Below, one piece after another: positions 47,101 through 59,600 of a DNA stretch of 64,000 nt; the stretch's first letter is position 1; each line of letters begins with the position of its first letter. The position numbers were made by a program, and so were the translations under genes. Below the pieces are notes generated by a model, which was not told the DNA's origin, ran no database searches, and saw nothing but the letters and a program-made list of their open reading frames with translations. Source of the stretch: Byssochlamys sp. IMV 00236 (taxonomy: Eukaryota; Ascomycota; Eurotiomycetes; Eurotiales; Thermoascaceae); the NCBI GenBank assembly GCA_001931875.2, contig MSJH02000837.1, positions 124,001 through 188,000 on the forward strand, given 5' to 3'.

Positions 47101-47985
47101 ATGAAGAAATGGGATGGGATTGTTACGTGATGTTTTATTGGAATGTTGGTGGGAGTTTTTTTGGCTTTTATCTGGGTATGCACTGTACATATTTGCTTTC
47201 TTCCTTCGCAGGGTTTTATAATTGGTTAGGCTTCTTGCATATTTGTAACTTTAATACATTATCTTCAACGCCTTGACTAGTGAAGAGGATTAATTCATTA
47301 CTTATTTTACTTTATCCGGTCATCGGAAATGGCCCCAAACTCTTCCGAGAATTGGCGATCTTTGTCCAGACAGATTATTGGCTAGGAGGACTACCAGAGC
47401 TCTAAGACCCGAAACATGAATTATACGCCGATTCTATGGTATTTAATTCATGGATAATCCTGTGGTAGTACAGATAAACAAATAATACCCACGGTATCTG
47501 TGGCGCTCCAAATCCGGGGTACAATTAACGGGCTCTCGGTTGTCACGTGGGGCCGAGGTTAAAGTACTTACGCACGTATTATTGGAGATCCCCTGAACCG
47601 TTTGCGGCTTAATCAATATCCCGAACGGTTTGGTGGCTTCATTAATGGCCCCGATAAGATGATAGTCGCATCAGAGATTCCATCGACGAAAAGTATGGAT
47701 ACTCGCAGCGAAATGGACTAACACACGTTTCTCTGGAGTTTCATTGTTCGAGAAATCCGAAAATCAAAGCCATTACCGTTTGAATTGTTGCTGTATCGGT
47801 TCATTTGTCCGCCTTTTGCTTCTCTTCAATCTTCAGTTGACTGCTCATATACTTACTTATTTGAGTAAAGATACCACTTGTAGCTCAGTCCATCAGAGCC
47901 TGAGCCAGCTTGAAGTTGTCGACAGCTCCACCCGCCAGACACCTTAATCTTGCTCTTGACTGGCCTTGAACCCGGTCTCACACAA
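47101..47985. other. Intergenic
   Basis: About 890 bp between two co-directional genes; AT-rich 3' flank followed by a promoter. No coding signal and no repeat of note. Confidence 0.55.
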
Positions 47986-48870
47986 ATGGCGACCAAAGAA
48001 ACTGCTCAAAATCCTTTATCGGAATTTGTACGCCTTTCCTCGTCGATCTACATCAAAGAACCGACGGGCACATTGGGGAGTGATAGTGCTATTCCATCCA
48101 CAATTGTGCTGTCTTCTTGGATGAATGCTCCTCCCCGAGCTTTTATCAAATTCGTCAAGGAATACGCTCGTCTTGCGCCAAACTCGCGGATCATTTTCAT
48201 CCTCAACACTTCTTCTCATATCTTTTTGCGCGAGGCTAGCCAGCGCTCACGTTTGATGCCTGTTGTTGAGGCTGTCCGCAACAGCGCATCCCCACGCGAA
48301 CCTGTATTTCTGCACATCTTCTCCAATGGAGGAAGCTTGGCCGCGACACACCTGGTCAAGACATACCGTCAAGCGACAGGTTCATCCCTGATCGTCCCTT
48401 CGATGGTCATCGACAGCGCGCCTGGGAGAGCAACTATCCGCACAAGTGCCAAGGCATTATCCTATGCTCTGCCAAAGCACCCCATTCTGCATCGCCTCTG
48501 TCTGAGCATCGTCTATGCCTTTCTGATTGGCAACTGGTTTCTTAACAAAGTCTTCCGACAGCCAGATGTTATCGAGTCAACACGCCAGGCACTCAATGAC
48601 GCAGGCCTTTTTAGCGTCTCGGGGGATATAAAGCGAAGATGCTATATATATTCGGATGAAGATGAATTAATCAAGTCATCGGACGTGGAGGAACATGCCA
48701 GCGAAGCTGAGGCAAGTGGCTGGATTGTTGAGAGGGCCAAATTCCATGGCAGCGCCCACGTGGCGCACATGCGGACAGACCCTCAGAAGTACTGGGTCAT
48801 TATTGAGAGATACTTGCGGTACAGTGTGGATGGTGAATCTGAAAAATCAAAAGAGGAGTTAGTCCAGTGA
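47986..48870 (+). CDS. DUF829 (TMEM53/PaxU-like) alpha/beta-hydrolase-fold protein
   Basis: An intronless gene of 294 aa. It shows the family pattern: VLSSWMNAPPRAFIKFVKEY near the start, a nucleophile elbow HIFSNGGSLAATHL (Ser113), then an acidic SDEDELI (224-226) and a histidine in GSAHVAHMRTDP (258 or 261). This would form a Ser-Asp-His triad. One hydrophobic segment (about 170-186) may contact membrane. The family includes human TMEM53 and the fungal indole-diterpene cluster protein PaxU, whose reactions are not settled. The ATG at 47986 sits in a good context (CACAAATGG) and gives the expected N-terminus. No other secondary-metabolism gene is adjacent, so a cluster role is not implied. 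Confidence 0.8.
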   Translation: MATKETAQNPLSEFVRLSSSIYIKEPTGTLGSDSAIPSTIVLSSWMNAPPRAFIKFVKEYARLAPNSRIIFILNTSSHIFLREASQRSRLMPVVEAVRNSASPREPVFLHIFSNGGSLAATHLVKTYRQATGSSLIVPSMVIDSAPGRATIRTSAKALSYALPKHPILHRLCLSIVYAFLIGNWFLNKVFRQPDVIESTRQALNDAGLFSVSGDIKRRCYIYSDEDELIKSSDVEEHASEAEASGWIVERAKFHGSAHVAHMRTDPQKYWVIIERYLRYSVDGESEKSKEELVQ

Positions 48871-50268
48871 AAAGACAGGACATAAGTGAAGTCCATGTAC
48901 ATACATATGCTCTTCAGTGTACATACATACTTAAAACATCTGTGGACTGGGTGGACTAATGCTTTTCTAACTATGCCAAGTGCAGAGGTAAAGACCTCGT
49001 CTCTTTTGTTTTAGATTCGATAAACCTGCAGTACAAATTGCTGATTCTTCTTGCTGGATAGATTTGAACTCTCAAAACGTTGTCAGAAATGCGCCACCGC
49101 GTGATTTTGCCATAATACAACCCTGGAACCTTCCCTCCCTCACAGAGAATTCTACCTTTTTCTCAGCAACAAAGTCGGAAACGAATCATGATACTAGTGG
49201 AATGTTCTACGCCTGGTAGTCCCATTTGCTCTCACTGGGTCGGATCATGTCATACTTGTCTGAGTTTGTGCGTTTCCAAGATGACGGCATATCAGTACGG
49301 AATTCCAAGGTTCAAGAGTTGTTATAACTACTACAAAGGTATTCTAGATTGTTTTCAAAGGTTCGCATCACACGGAACGCCAAAGGCTTATCGCATGTCC
49401 TTGCCTGACTTTGACCTGCAGGGCACCTCCGCAATCTCCCATGTCCTCGAAGCAGCACGTTCTATCATAAACTGTCCCCCTTTAAGCACATCCTTTCGAG
49501 TCCATTCCGGGACTTGATTGCTATCTATCCTGCGTGTGCTGTGGCATATAATATGAGCCAAGTCTGGGTACATAAAGCTTTCGCTGAACCACGGAAACCG
49601 TCAGAAATCCCAGCTCTTCTCGTTTCACACTGGTTATTCAAGACATGACATCAACGCTTGGCGAATACATCTCATTTATTCCACACCAATTATTTCTAAA
49701 ATATAAGATGTCGAAAGGTCACGGATATAAAGACCGATGGCTCTCATGAGCTGGAACATCAATAGCCTTTCAGCACCAGTCCCAGGTTAATACACAAGCA
49801 GCTGACATATTTTGATAGTAAGAGTGACGCGGAAGAGTGGTCACGCTTTGGTATACAGAGCGAGGCCCGCCACTGAGAGTTGCAACAGGAGCTTTGATTC
49901 CTGAGAAATGCAGCAGCTGAACTGAACTGAGAACCATATCTATGTCGATAGATGGGTTTGGCTGAAACTGCAGATACATGACTAGTCATATTGTCCTTCA
50001 GAACCCAGTTTCATCTTCCGATAGCGATCGCTTACTTCCCGGCAAGTTCACCGCGGCGGGGAGATTCACATCGTTCATTAATAGTCCAGACCTCTCACGC
50101 TAGGAAAATCCTAGTACGTGTAACTGGGCTTCGAAAGACTTAATTACGACCTTTGTGGATGGTTGAGAGAAAGGCACTTGGGTCATAAGGTACTGTCCCC
50201 GTGTATTTCAATCGATATCTGTTGCGCTATCATCTATATGCAATGTGCTATTGAGCCATAGGGTCATC

Positions 50269-50307
<39 letters not shown>

Positions 50308-50379
50308 GCTTTGCATTTCCCGCTTGCTGGTAGACATCGTGTGTGATGATGAACGCTAATCGTGCGCAGACTTGCAGAC
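48871..50379. other. Intergenic with a long TC microsatellite
   Basis: About 1.5 kb. A (TC)17 tract at 50272-50305 lies 74 bp before the next start codon. A 109-codon frame at 49188-49517 has no recognisable features and is not called as a gene. Confidence 0.5.
50272..50305. repeat. (TC)17 microsatellite in the DUF4246 gene leader
   Basis: An uninterrupted 34-bp dinucleotide run, the longest perfect repeat in the window, ending 74 bp upstream of the DUF4246 start codon. Confidence 0.9.
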
Positions 50380-52498
50380 ATGTCGTTCCAACAGGTCCCT
50401 AGAGTAGAGACCTTTAAGCTCCCGAAGCAGAAAGAAGTGCGAACAAAGCTTCCGGGGTATGGCCTGCCTTTGGACTATGTACCAAAAGCGAAGAATCTTT
50501 ATGGGGTCGAAGTCAAGTCATTGTTTCCCACCGCCCTTGACGATAGAGACATTGGGAATGGTTATATCAAGTAAGAAGCTTTCCCCACATCCTCTCTTAT
50601 CTGTGAGCAACTCAGCTAAGAGTAATATCTACAGTCAGCCTCTTCTCCCACTTAGGGAGATTGAGATGATGAAAGCCATGGAGAACCTTACAGAAAACGA
50701 ACAATGGCATGTCAAGGTAAGTTGGTCTTATATTTGGTCTACAAGTCTCTCCTTCTCGACGATTTATCCTCATACATATAAAAACTACTTCCTTCGTCTG
50801 TAATTGTCACGTCTAACTCCATATCAGGTCTATGACGATGTCATAGCCAATAGATGGAAGAAAGAAATAATGGACTCTTCAATCGAGATCACTCCTCTTA
50901 TGGCCGATTGGATAATTGAGGAGTTGAGGTTCAAAGCCAAAATCTACGAACGCTCTAAAGCAATCGGCTTCTACAACGGTGACGTGACTAAGTCGGACGA
51001 CATTATAGACCCTGCACTCAGAAATAGACTGTTGGAAACTAGTAAAGGGCTCGAAGATCCCCAGCAGCACTTGAATGCATACACACCTGACTCAGGCGGA
51101 ACGGAGCTCGACTTGGTCCAGCCGACTCTGTTTCCTTTGATCTTCGGACGGAGCCGAGTCCTAAAGGATAAGGTAATCGGTATAGACGACGCACTTGAAC
51201 ATATCGGACAGGGCGAGGTCATTCCGAAACCAGACGACCCCGGGATCACTCGAGAAGATATGGTGTGGAGGATCTACTCTCGGTCTGACATCAATGTGAA
51301 ACCATTCAGCACCGATTTCCAAATGCTTCCTTCCGAAGTTCAGCTGGGGACAGATGGGAAATGGCATCTGGCCAGCTACGTCAATAATCTCCACCCGGTG
51401 AAGTTCAAGGAGCTTTACGGAGTCCTTGATGAAATAATAGACAGAGTCGCGGGGCTTTGGGAGATGACCTTGACACCAGTAAAGGATATGCTCCATTCGA
51501 GGGCCCGTGTCGAATATCACAAAGTGGAATACGAGCCTATCTCCGAGGAAGCGAAAGAATCCCGTCCGGTCAAGGAGCCCAGTGAGACAGAAGCCGAATA
51601 CGAAGCTCGCGTCCAAGAATGGAAGATGCGGCATTACCGGGTCAAACAGCCGGATGTTGGAGAATTTCGACCATGGGCCGTTCCCAAGTTCATGATAGAG
51701 CACCTTCCGGAAGACCAGCCCAATCCACTTCGCATCGAGGAGCCAGTCAGGCTCAAAGAGGAATATGGCGAACGCGGACTGCAAGTTTTCGTTAGGGTCA
51801 TGAAAATCGAACTTTCTCCCGAACGTCCTGAATACTCAAGTGAATTCCACGTTGAGGGCCAGATGGTCAGTCACCCTTCCCTTCTCATCCCTTTCTTTCT
51901 TTGACAAGCTAACAAGCTATTGTTTCAGAACGAACGCATCTGCGCATCAGCGCTCTATTACTATGATTCAGAGAATGTCCAAGGCGGCCGCATGACATTC
52001 CGCCAGGCCACAGACACAGGAAGTATCTCCGAAATCAAATACGAACCAGGCGATAGCGTCTGGCTCAAGCAGGTATTCGGACTCGACAACGGCGCACCTT
52101 TAGTGCAAGAAGTCGGATCATTGAGCACCAAAGTCGGCCGTGTGATCTCATACCCCAGCACCTTGCAGCATCGCATCGAACCGCTTCGATTGATTGATCC
52201 CTCGAAGCCTGGATATCGCAAGATTCTGGGTCTTTACCTCGTCGACCCGAATATTCGCATCATCTCGACTGCGAATGTCCCTCCGCAGCGTCTGGACTGG
52301 ACTGATGGGTCGGATAACCTGCAGCGTGCGCTCAGTAACATGTCGATCGAGGAACAGGATAAGGTTCTTGATCGACGGGACCGGTTCCCCTTCACTATTG
52401 AGGAGGCTCATGAGTTCCGCAAGAGGCAGCGTAAGGAACGGATTGAGTTTTTGAAATACCAGGACGTGGCCTTTACTTCCAACCATGTGGTGGTTTAG
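50380..52498 (+). CDS. DUF4246-family protein, possible Fe(II)/2-oxoglutarate oxygenase
   Basis: Exons 50380-50570, 50635-50716, 50828-51865 and 51929-52498 give 626 aa. The N-terminal half is helical and charged (ENEQWHVKVYDDVIANRWKKE). The C-terminal half is the conserved DUF4246 core: FHVEGQMNERICASALYYYDSEN (joined across intron 3), LQHRIEPLRLIDPSKPGYRK, and ILGLYLVDPNIRIISTANVPPQ. Histidine 432 and glutamate 434 (HVE), histidine 518 and arginine 534 fall in the order and rough spacing of the HxD/E...H...R site of Fe(II)/2-oxoglutarate oxygenases, which is my inference. No characterised function is known to me. A long TC repeat lies just upstream. Confidence 0.82.
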
Positions 52499-52968
52499 TG
52501 CTGTATGTTGGGGGGTCGGGCAACTTTTTTTTTGTTGAAGTTATTAATAGGAAAACTAGATTGGATTATAGCAATCAATTCTGTTGTCGTTTAACAACTA
52601 TAACTGCAGTTAGTCAACGTAGGAAGTCACTTACGATTTTCAGCCATGCGCATATACCTTGTTCTATTGAGATCCACTAGATCTCCGTATAAATGAAAGC
52701 AGGATTCCATGAATATCATACCATTCTATGCTATGTCATGCTATGCTATGCTAATCGGTACCTAGTGCGTAAAGCTTCATTTTCTTTTGACCCAAAAGGA
52801 CAAACCAAACCGATTGAGAAAAAGAAAAAAAGGAACCGCCCGCGCTATGCAGATGCTGAATATGAATAGAAGTACAGAAATTAAGAGTACAGACAGACTT
52901 TTGCGGACGTAGTCGACATCAAGTGAACAGAGACAACAACCCGTAAACATAAACACCATGGTGTTTCT
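52499..52968. other. Convergent 3' flanks of the DUF4246 gene and rpc2
   Basis: About 470 bp between converging stops, AT-rich, with a short CTATG repeat (about 52721-52752). No coding signal. Confidence 0.55.
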
Positions 52969-55900
52969 TTATCGACCTCTCGACTCTGGGAATTCATCTT
53001 CCAGCTTCAACCGCGCAGTGACGTTCATACTGAACAGTTCCTGGATGAGGAGCTTAGCCGCGTAGGGAATGACCATTTTGACGACGCCGCGGGAGCTCTT
53101 GCATCGCTGACACCAATTGAGGTAGCCCATGAAACCGCACTGTTCGCACACGTCGACTTCGTGGCGATCAGATGAGATCATGAGACGCTCGAGCAGGAGT
53201 TGACTGGTACCGTAGGCGATCAGACAGTCACGCTCCATCTCTCCGAGACGGAGACCACCGTCGCGGGATCGACCTTCGGTGGGTTGGCGGGTGAGGGTAG
53301 CGCGAGGACCGCGGGCACGGGAGTGCATCTTGTCTTGAACCATGTGCTTCAGTTTCTGGTAGTAGATGGGACCGGTGAAGACGTAGAAGGGGAGAGCTTC
53401 GCCGGTGATACCGGAAGTAAGATACTCTTTTCCACCGTAACTGAATCCCTTGTCGACGAGGATAGCGGACATTTCTTCGACGGGGGAGCCGCCGAATGCA
53501 GTACCGTAGCCGTGCTGGCCAGAGAGGACACCGGCCTTTCCAGCCACAAGCTCCAGCATCTTACCGACTGTCATACGCGAGGGGAAACCATGAGGGTTCA
53601 TGATAATATCGGGGACGATGCCACTGTCAGTGAAAGGCATGTCGGCTTGTTCGGCGATAATACCAACAACACCCTTCTGACCGTGACGGGAGGAGAACTT
53701 ATCACCGACTTCTGGACGACGAGTCTGTCTCGTCTGGACCTTGATGAGCTGACTCTCTCCTTCAGTCACCGAGATCATGACCTTGTCGATGTAGCTGGGG
53801 TCGGGCAGCTTGTAAGTCATAGGAGCCGGGAGGTACGAGACCGGCTTCCCGACATCAGACCCGAAGCCAGATGAGAGAGCATTCTCTGGAGTGACCTTGT
53901 TGATGTACACTTCACCTGCGCTGACCTGCTCCCCCACTGCGGCCAAACCGTCACTGTCCAGAAGGGCGTGCTTCCTGATCGGGGCGTCATTTTCATATTG
54001 TGGACCGGTGAGTTTATCCTTGCTACCGTTCGAGTAGCTCTTGAGGTTAGTTGCGTATTTCCGGAAGACCTGGCAGCGTCCGAAACCTCTGTCAACGGAT
54101 CCCTTATTCAGGACGAGGGCATCCTCAATATCGTAACCGGAGTAACTCATGACAGCCACTGTGGCGTTCTGTCCAGCAGGGAGCTGGTCGTATTTGACAA
54201 GCTCGATGGTCCGTGTCTTGACCATTGGTTTCTGCGGATATACCATGAGGTAGAGAAGGGAATCGATACGGAGAAACTGGTTCGAAGCAATGGCGCCAAT
54301 GGCTTGTTTACCCATTGCACATTGATAGGTGTTACGGGGGGACTGGTTGTGGTGAGGGTAAGGAATAAGACCGGCGACTGCTCCTAGGACCGTGAAGGGC
54401 TCAATTTCAAGGTGTGTCGTAGTGTCGATGATGTCCTTCTCATACAAAGCAATATTTGAATCGTTCTCCTCGTTCACATCCAGGTACTCCACCAAACCCT
54501 GGGCGAGGAAATCATCAAATTGCATAGTTCCATCGCGAAGCTTCTTGAGATGATGTGCCTTCACAAGCGACTTGCCGTTCTCGACGACGATGAGGGGTCT
54601 ACAAATACGACCATCGTCGGTGGCGATATGGACTGCGGCCTGATGGTGGTTGATGTAGATGCTCACAAACTCCGAAATACGCCCCATGCGTCTTAGCCTT
54701 CGGAAGGCATTCAGGAAGTATTTCGGTCGTCTCGTCAACGCCATCGGCGTACCGTTCATCGAGATAATATAGCCTCCATGTCCATAAAGCTCCCGACCAC
54801 TCATGGTCAGTATATCTTCCGCTCCAAGCATGAAGACTAGTTTGCGCACAGGTTCCTCCTCATCGTTCGTTGTGATGTGTGTCATGAGAGCAAGATTCTT
54901 GACCAGACCACATGCTTCTCCTTCTGGGGTGTCTGACGGACACAGCATTCCAAACTGCGACGGTTGCAGTGCTCTGGGACCACTGACCTTTCTGGTCTTC
55001 TCAAACTGACTGGATATACGCGTCATCATACCGAGGGCGGCTATGTAACTCAGACGACTGAGAACGTGCGTAACACCAGCACGCTCCATACGGAAACGCT
55101 TCAAACTCCAGTTACCGGTCGAGATGGCACGATTCATTCCCTGTGTAATGTGATTGCCATGCATGCTCACCACGCTCCACGCATCGAAAGCCTCTGCACG
55201 GACACGCTTGTTCAGGACTTTATCGATATTCATCTTGATATCGAATTGGAATTTCTTGAACAAGTCCTCGAAGAGCAGAGCAAGAAGCTGGCCAGCCAGC
55301 TCAAGTCTCTTGTTACCGACATAATCACGGTCATCTACCATCTTCGCGTCATGTTTTGCCATCAGTACACGACGAGCCATGTGGCAGATGTAAATGGCTT
55401 TTGGTCGGAAGTTCAGATCCTTCACCTCGATGTGAGAAATAATGACGGAGGCGATAGCCTCGACGGCTTCCTGGACGTGAGTTCTGCTGTAGGCCGACGA
55501 CTGCTTGCGGTTAATCTTGATCCGCGAGCCGATCCACTGAAGTGCTTGCTGTTGGGTGAAGATTCCAAGCTTGATGGCCTCCTCGAAGTTGATGGCGAAG
55601 TCTTCCTGGTAGGCTGTATCGACACCCGCCACCAAAAGCAACATCTCCTTGTCGGAGTGGATCCCCATAGCCTTCAGGAGGATTACCAGAGGAATATCTT
55701 CACTGAGCACATTGTGCTTCACGTACAACTTGTCCTTCTTCAGAATGATGTAACTCTTGGACTTGCGCTCGTTGGAAGAACTCGTCACGGAAGCCTGCAC
55801 GATCTCCTTCTTCGGATCCGTCTCCACAATGATACGATTCTTGCTCAGTTGCTCCTGAACGAGGATAACCTTCTCCGTACCGTTCACAATGAAATAGCCG

Positions 55901-56679
55901 CCAGGGTCCAGCGGACACTCGTTCAACACGTGCATCTCGGAGGCCGTCTTGTTCGACAGAACACATTTAGAGCTTCGCAACATGACTGGCATTCTGCCAA
56001 TGGCCACTCCTTTCCTCATAACACGTTGTCGCCCTCGCACGTATTCGAAATCAACCAGAATGGGAGCGGCGTAGGTCATGTCACGAAGTCGACACTCGTT
56101 CGGCGTCACAGTCGACTCGAATCCCGCAGGTTCGGTTTGCGGCTCATCCGCACGGCAGGGCCGTCCCACGTAGATGTCTGTGAACTTGATATAAAACTGG
56201 TGGTCGACATCGCTGCGAATTGTCGAACTCGCCTGGACGATCTTCTTCAACTGGACTTCAACGAAGTAGTTGTACGAATCGATGTGCTGCTTGACCAATC
56301 CCTTCACCTTCAGGAACGCCGGGAGCAGATTCCACTTGTCACGCGCGGTATCGATGGGATCCGTGAGAGATTTGCTGTAGTAGAATGGTTCCAACAGAGC
56401 ATCGAAGGGATCCGTCCGCCGGTGCTTGTGAGGAGGCGACTGTTCCCTCGATTGTTCCTGATAATCACCGGTCGTCCTATTCTCCGGGACAGTGGTTTGC
56501 TGATTTTGCTGCGCCATCCGCTTCCGCTTCAAAGCCGCATCTGAAGTTATGGGGGCCACCTGTTGTTCCATCTCATCAGTAAAATCTTCTTTAGTAACAG
56601 CGGGGACGCCGGCATTCCGCACCTGCGAAGCGGGCGCAGAAGTAGGGCCCTCGGCCTGAGGCCTCCTGCGAGGAGGCAT
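52969..56679 (-). CDS. rpc2: RNA polymerase III second-largest subunit Rpc2
   Basis: The catalytic beta-like subunit of RNA polymerase III, nuclear, transcribing tRNAs and 5S rRNA. A single uninterrupted frame of 1,236 aa. The Pol III identity comes from [20 protein letters not shown] near residue 115 and [16 protein letters not shown]. Core polymerase motifs follow: [16 protein letters not shown], the [17 protein letters not shown] region, and the hybrid-binding [12 protein letters not shown]. The C-terminal zinc site is [16 protein letters not shown]. The N-terminal 85 residues (Pro/Gln-rich) are longer than in yeast and look disordered. Lack of introns in so long a gene is unusual for this window. 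Long frames on the opposite strand are shadows. Confidence 0.95.
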   Translation of the reverse strand: MPPRRRPQAEGPTSAPASQVRNAGVPAVTKEDFTDEMEQQVAPITSDAALKRKRMAQQNQQTTVPENRTTGDYQEQSREQSPPHKHRRTDPFDALLEPFYYSKSLTDPIDTARDKWNLLPAFLKVKGLVKQHIDSYNYFVEVQLKKIVQASSTIRSDVDHQFYIKFTDIYVGRPCRADEPQTEPAGFESTVTPNECRLRDMTYAAPILVDFEYVRGRQRVMRKGVAIGRMPVMLRSSKCVLSNKTASEMHVLNECPLDPGGYFIVNGTEKVILVQEQLSKNRIIVETDPKKEIVQASVTSSSNERKSKSYIILKKDKLYVKHNVLSEDIPLVILLKAMGIHSDKEMLLLVAGVDTAYQEDFAINFEEAIKLGIFTQQQALQWIGSRIKINRKQSSAYSRTHVQEAVEAIASVIISHIEVKDLNFRPKAIYICHMARRVLMAKHDAKMVDDRDYVGNKRLELAGQLLALLFEDLFKKFQFDIKMNIDKVLNKRVRAEAFDAWSVVSMHGNHITQGMNRAISTGNWSLKRFRMERAGVTHVLSRLSYIAALGMMTRISSQFEKTRKVSGPRALQPSQFGMLCPSDTPEGEACGLVKNLALMTHITTNDEEEPVRKLVFMLGAEDILTMSGRELYGHGGYIISMNGTPMALTRRPKYFLNAFRRLRRMGRISEFVSIYINHHQAAVHIATDDGRICRPLIVVENGKSLVKAHHLKKLRDGTMQFDDFLAQGLVEYLDVNEENDSNIALYEKDIIDTTTHLEIEPFTVLGAVAGLIPYPHHNQSPRNTYQCAMGKQAIGAIASNQFLRIDSLLYLMVYPQKPMVKTRTIELVKYDQLPAGQNATVAVMSYSGYDIEDALVLNKGSVDRGFGRCQVFRKYATNLKSYSNGSKDKLTGPQYENDAPIRKHALLDSDGLAAVGEQVSAGEVYINKVTPENALSSGFGSDVGKPVSYLPAPMTYKLPDPSYIDKVMISVTEGESQLIKVQTRQTRRPEVGDKFSSRHGQKGVVGIIAEQADMPFTDSGIVPDIIMNPHGFPSRMTVGKMLELVAGKAGVLSGQHGYGTAFGGSPVEEMSAILVDKGFSYGGKEYLTSGITGEALPFYVFTGPIYYQKLKHMVQDKMHSRARGPRATLTRQPTEGRSRDGGLRLGEMERDCLIAYGTSQLLLERLMISSDRHEVDVCEQCGFMGYLNWCQRCKSSRGVVKMVIPYAAKLLIQELFSMNVTARLKLEDEFPESRGR

Positions 56680-59600
56680 GATTACGAGGAAGCCGCCTTC
56701 AGCGTTTGCGCGAAATTGTCGACTGTATGGTGGAGAGATGCAGCGTGCGGCGAAAAAAGAGTTAATAATCCTCGACGGAATAAATCGAGCTCTCCGGCTC
56801 TATTTGGTGGAGGGGAAAGATCAGAGGGTCTCCGGGTTATGTAATATGATCTAGTCCTGATATGGACTAGTCTGACGTGACTCACATGTTCTACTGGCAC
56901 GTGCTTATCAATCACAAATGAGATCAAGCCCTAACTGTCTGCCCTAATTTACCTTAAAGCAGACATGCTCGCATCTTGCATTGGCGAATATCTCAGTGGT
57001 AGGTGAGAAGCAAAAAGAGCTTGGTGATAGTGTAGCAGATTAATGTCGCGTTGTTCATAATCCATGTACTCTGGAAACTTCACTGAAGCTTTGTATGTTT
57101 AATTAGAGTAGTCTGATGCTGTTACGCTAGCTATTTGCAGTAATTATATATTTCCGCAGACTTCGTCTTTGAATTTATCCACACAGAGGATAGAGACACA
57201 TCTAGCGGACTTAGGGGAATAATAAGAAGCACGTCTATAATAACAAATATCAGAAAGAGAGGTAGCATACGCCGTATAATCATGATGAACGTCTCCATGA
57301 GACTACCCGCACGGTCTCATGACATTTTCGAGGTTTAACTTGGAGATACAAAAGTTGATCTCCATGGCTACCGGTTCCACATATCTAATTCCAACGTGAC
57401 TCACCAAGATTAGAATTATAATGACATTTTTAAGTTCCTTTTTGACATGACTTTGGATACATTATTACAAAGTGTAGTTAGAACAACTGCTTCTTAGTGT
57501 AACCCGTTCCCGCCGTTTTCGCCCCACAAGGTGGTAGTGGTAGAGTTATCGATACCATGACCTCGTTTGTATACTGTATCCGGCGGATATAGCTGCAGTT
57601 AGTGCGTTAGGCTTAATTGGATTGGGAGATATCAATATTTTGCTGCCACGGAGATTATTATTGTTCATGAGAACTGTCTTAGAATTGGACGTGCCCTTTT
57701 TGGTCATACGCGTAATGGCGGAGACACGTCCTTGTAGTTGATTTTGAGATCAACTAGCTACTACGGAGGAAAAGTCTTAAGGAATGATTTCCGAGGCAAT
57801 GCGCCTTTGTTCTCGTATCTCGTGTTTGAATGTGACAGGCAGTAGTATGACGTGGAGAATGCAAGTAAGGAGGTACACGATCCGGGTGGGCACTTCCATA
57901 TAAAGAATCTCACAGCTGCTCCTGCATTCTCAGGTCCGGGGTTAAGAGCTGAACTGACCATGGCATTGAACAATTGAAGAATATGATTTGCTGTGGTAGG
58001 CGCCTAGACAGTCAATGTGTGCCTTGTAAACTGTTGGCAGTTTTACACTGGGCTGATCTTCAATAAGATGCAGATAGATTGGGTGCGAAATGGCACAAGT
58101 GCTGCTGCCTGCCTGGTAATTCAGACAAGCAGAAAGTGAACTTCAGGAAAGAACACGTCTGGGACTGCTTTGCTGGCACCAGCACGTCCTGGTCAGGGGA
58201 CCTAGGAGAAGAGAGCCATCATCCAGGGCTGCGTTAGCTCCCATATCATGAAATGCAGCTCCGTCGGTTCGTTGAACACCGACAGATATTATTCCTTGCA
58301 TCTACGGAGACAGTCTCCCGAGCGCCGCATTGAGCTTAGTTAGCGCTACCCCTGACAATAGCATTAGTTGACAGGAGATAGTAAGCCAAGAACATTGCTG
58401 AGCAGATCATCACGATGCCAGCTAAATGGATCGTAAGACGAGGTTGATCCCACCACTTGCGGTCCGTTTACAGCCGATCGCCGAGACAAAAGAAGACTTA
58501 TTGTTGCGGGGTCGGGCCACTACGCCCTGCTCATAGTCTTTGCCTTGCTGCTTATCAGTCTCAGGTTTGGCGGTATATGGGACAACTGTCACTGGGCTGC
58601 ATACGTCCTTTCCATGTAGAGTACCATCTCCTCCATAGCCGAGCGCACAATGCTCGCTTGCCTCATTTTGTGGCAAGATCCAATGGAGCAATGACGCCTT
58701 CAGGTAACGCACAGAAGCTGCGGGTTCGCCATCAACCATCATTATCTCCGCATTACCGCGGTGAATTAGGCATGTCTTCTCATCAATTCTTATGGGCTCG
58801 AATAAAATACTCTATTGAGCCACCCTAGCTTTCCAAGTATTTTTATGACTCTCAATGGCCATCATGTGGAGCTCGCTTGTGTGCGTTTAGATCATGGTAG
58901 ACGGACGTTGAGAGCTCGGTCACGTGCGGGAAACGACTTAAGTATCGAGGAATTTCGATATTCTCGAGGACCTTTGTGCGATCAATTGGCGAGCCCCAGC
59001 TGCGCAATTGTTCTAGAACGCATGAAACTTCCATCAGCGGGCATATGCGTCAAATAATCATAGTCGTCTGAAGACTGCGAAGAAAATAAGCGTGTGGCAC
59101 TAAGTATGCGGCAGGGAGCGCGGGGATAGACAAGGCGCGTCGACGACTTGACCGGCCGCAGTAGCGAAGCGTGGATCGGTCCACCAGGCCGTGCTTTGTC
59201 ATTGGCAAAGAAGTGACACCTCATCGGGCATGAAACAGCACGTTTCAACTCGCAATCGGCTTGGAATGTGTGCTTCTCGTGGCATTGACGGCATCTCGGG
59301 CTCAGAGACCGTACAATAGATCATGCGCCGATCTATCTCTGTGCACAGGAATGTCAACATGATCCGGGAGCGCCAGAAACAAATGTGACGGGGAAATGAA
59401 AGGAGCCCAGGAACTCGAAACAGATCTTGCGATCTGAAGCGCAATAATAAGGACCGACGTTAGGCGCCCAAGGCAAGGCCCCAAAGTGGTCCGCGCCGAT
59501 TGGATTTGCGCCCTGAGCCTTCGGGACGGCGCCTTATCCCCACAAAGAGCACCATGGCAGAATGCGCTGCTTGTCAGTGAAATGGAGGATTCGAAGGTGG

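Noticed and set aside
49188..49517. A 109-codon cysteine-containing frame
   Set aside because: No signal peptide, no regular cysteine spacing and no homologous feature. A small secreted protein was considered and dropped.
45387..52498. Possible secondary-metabolite cluster (PaxU-like DUF829 plus candidate oxygenase plus receptor)
   Set aside because: No backbone enzyme (PKS, NRPS, terpene cyclase or prenyltransferase) and no transporter or regulator nearby; the three genes are widely spaced.
54964..56544. A 526-codon open frame on the + strand
   Set aside because: It lies wholly antisense to rpc2, whose protein is unmistakable. Its histidine/leucine-rich composition is what the complement of a highly biased coding strand produces.
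57525..57600. GGTGGTAGTGGTAGAG resembling a tRNA D-arm
   Set aside because: No matching acceptor stem, anticodon arm or GGTTCGA-type T-arm follows at the right spacing.
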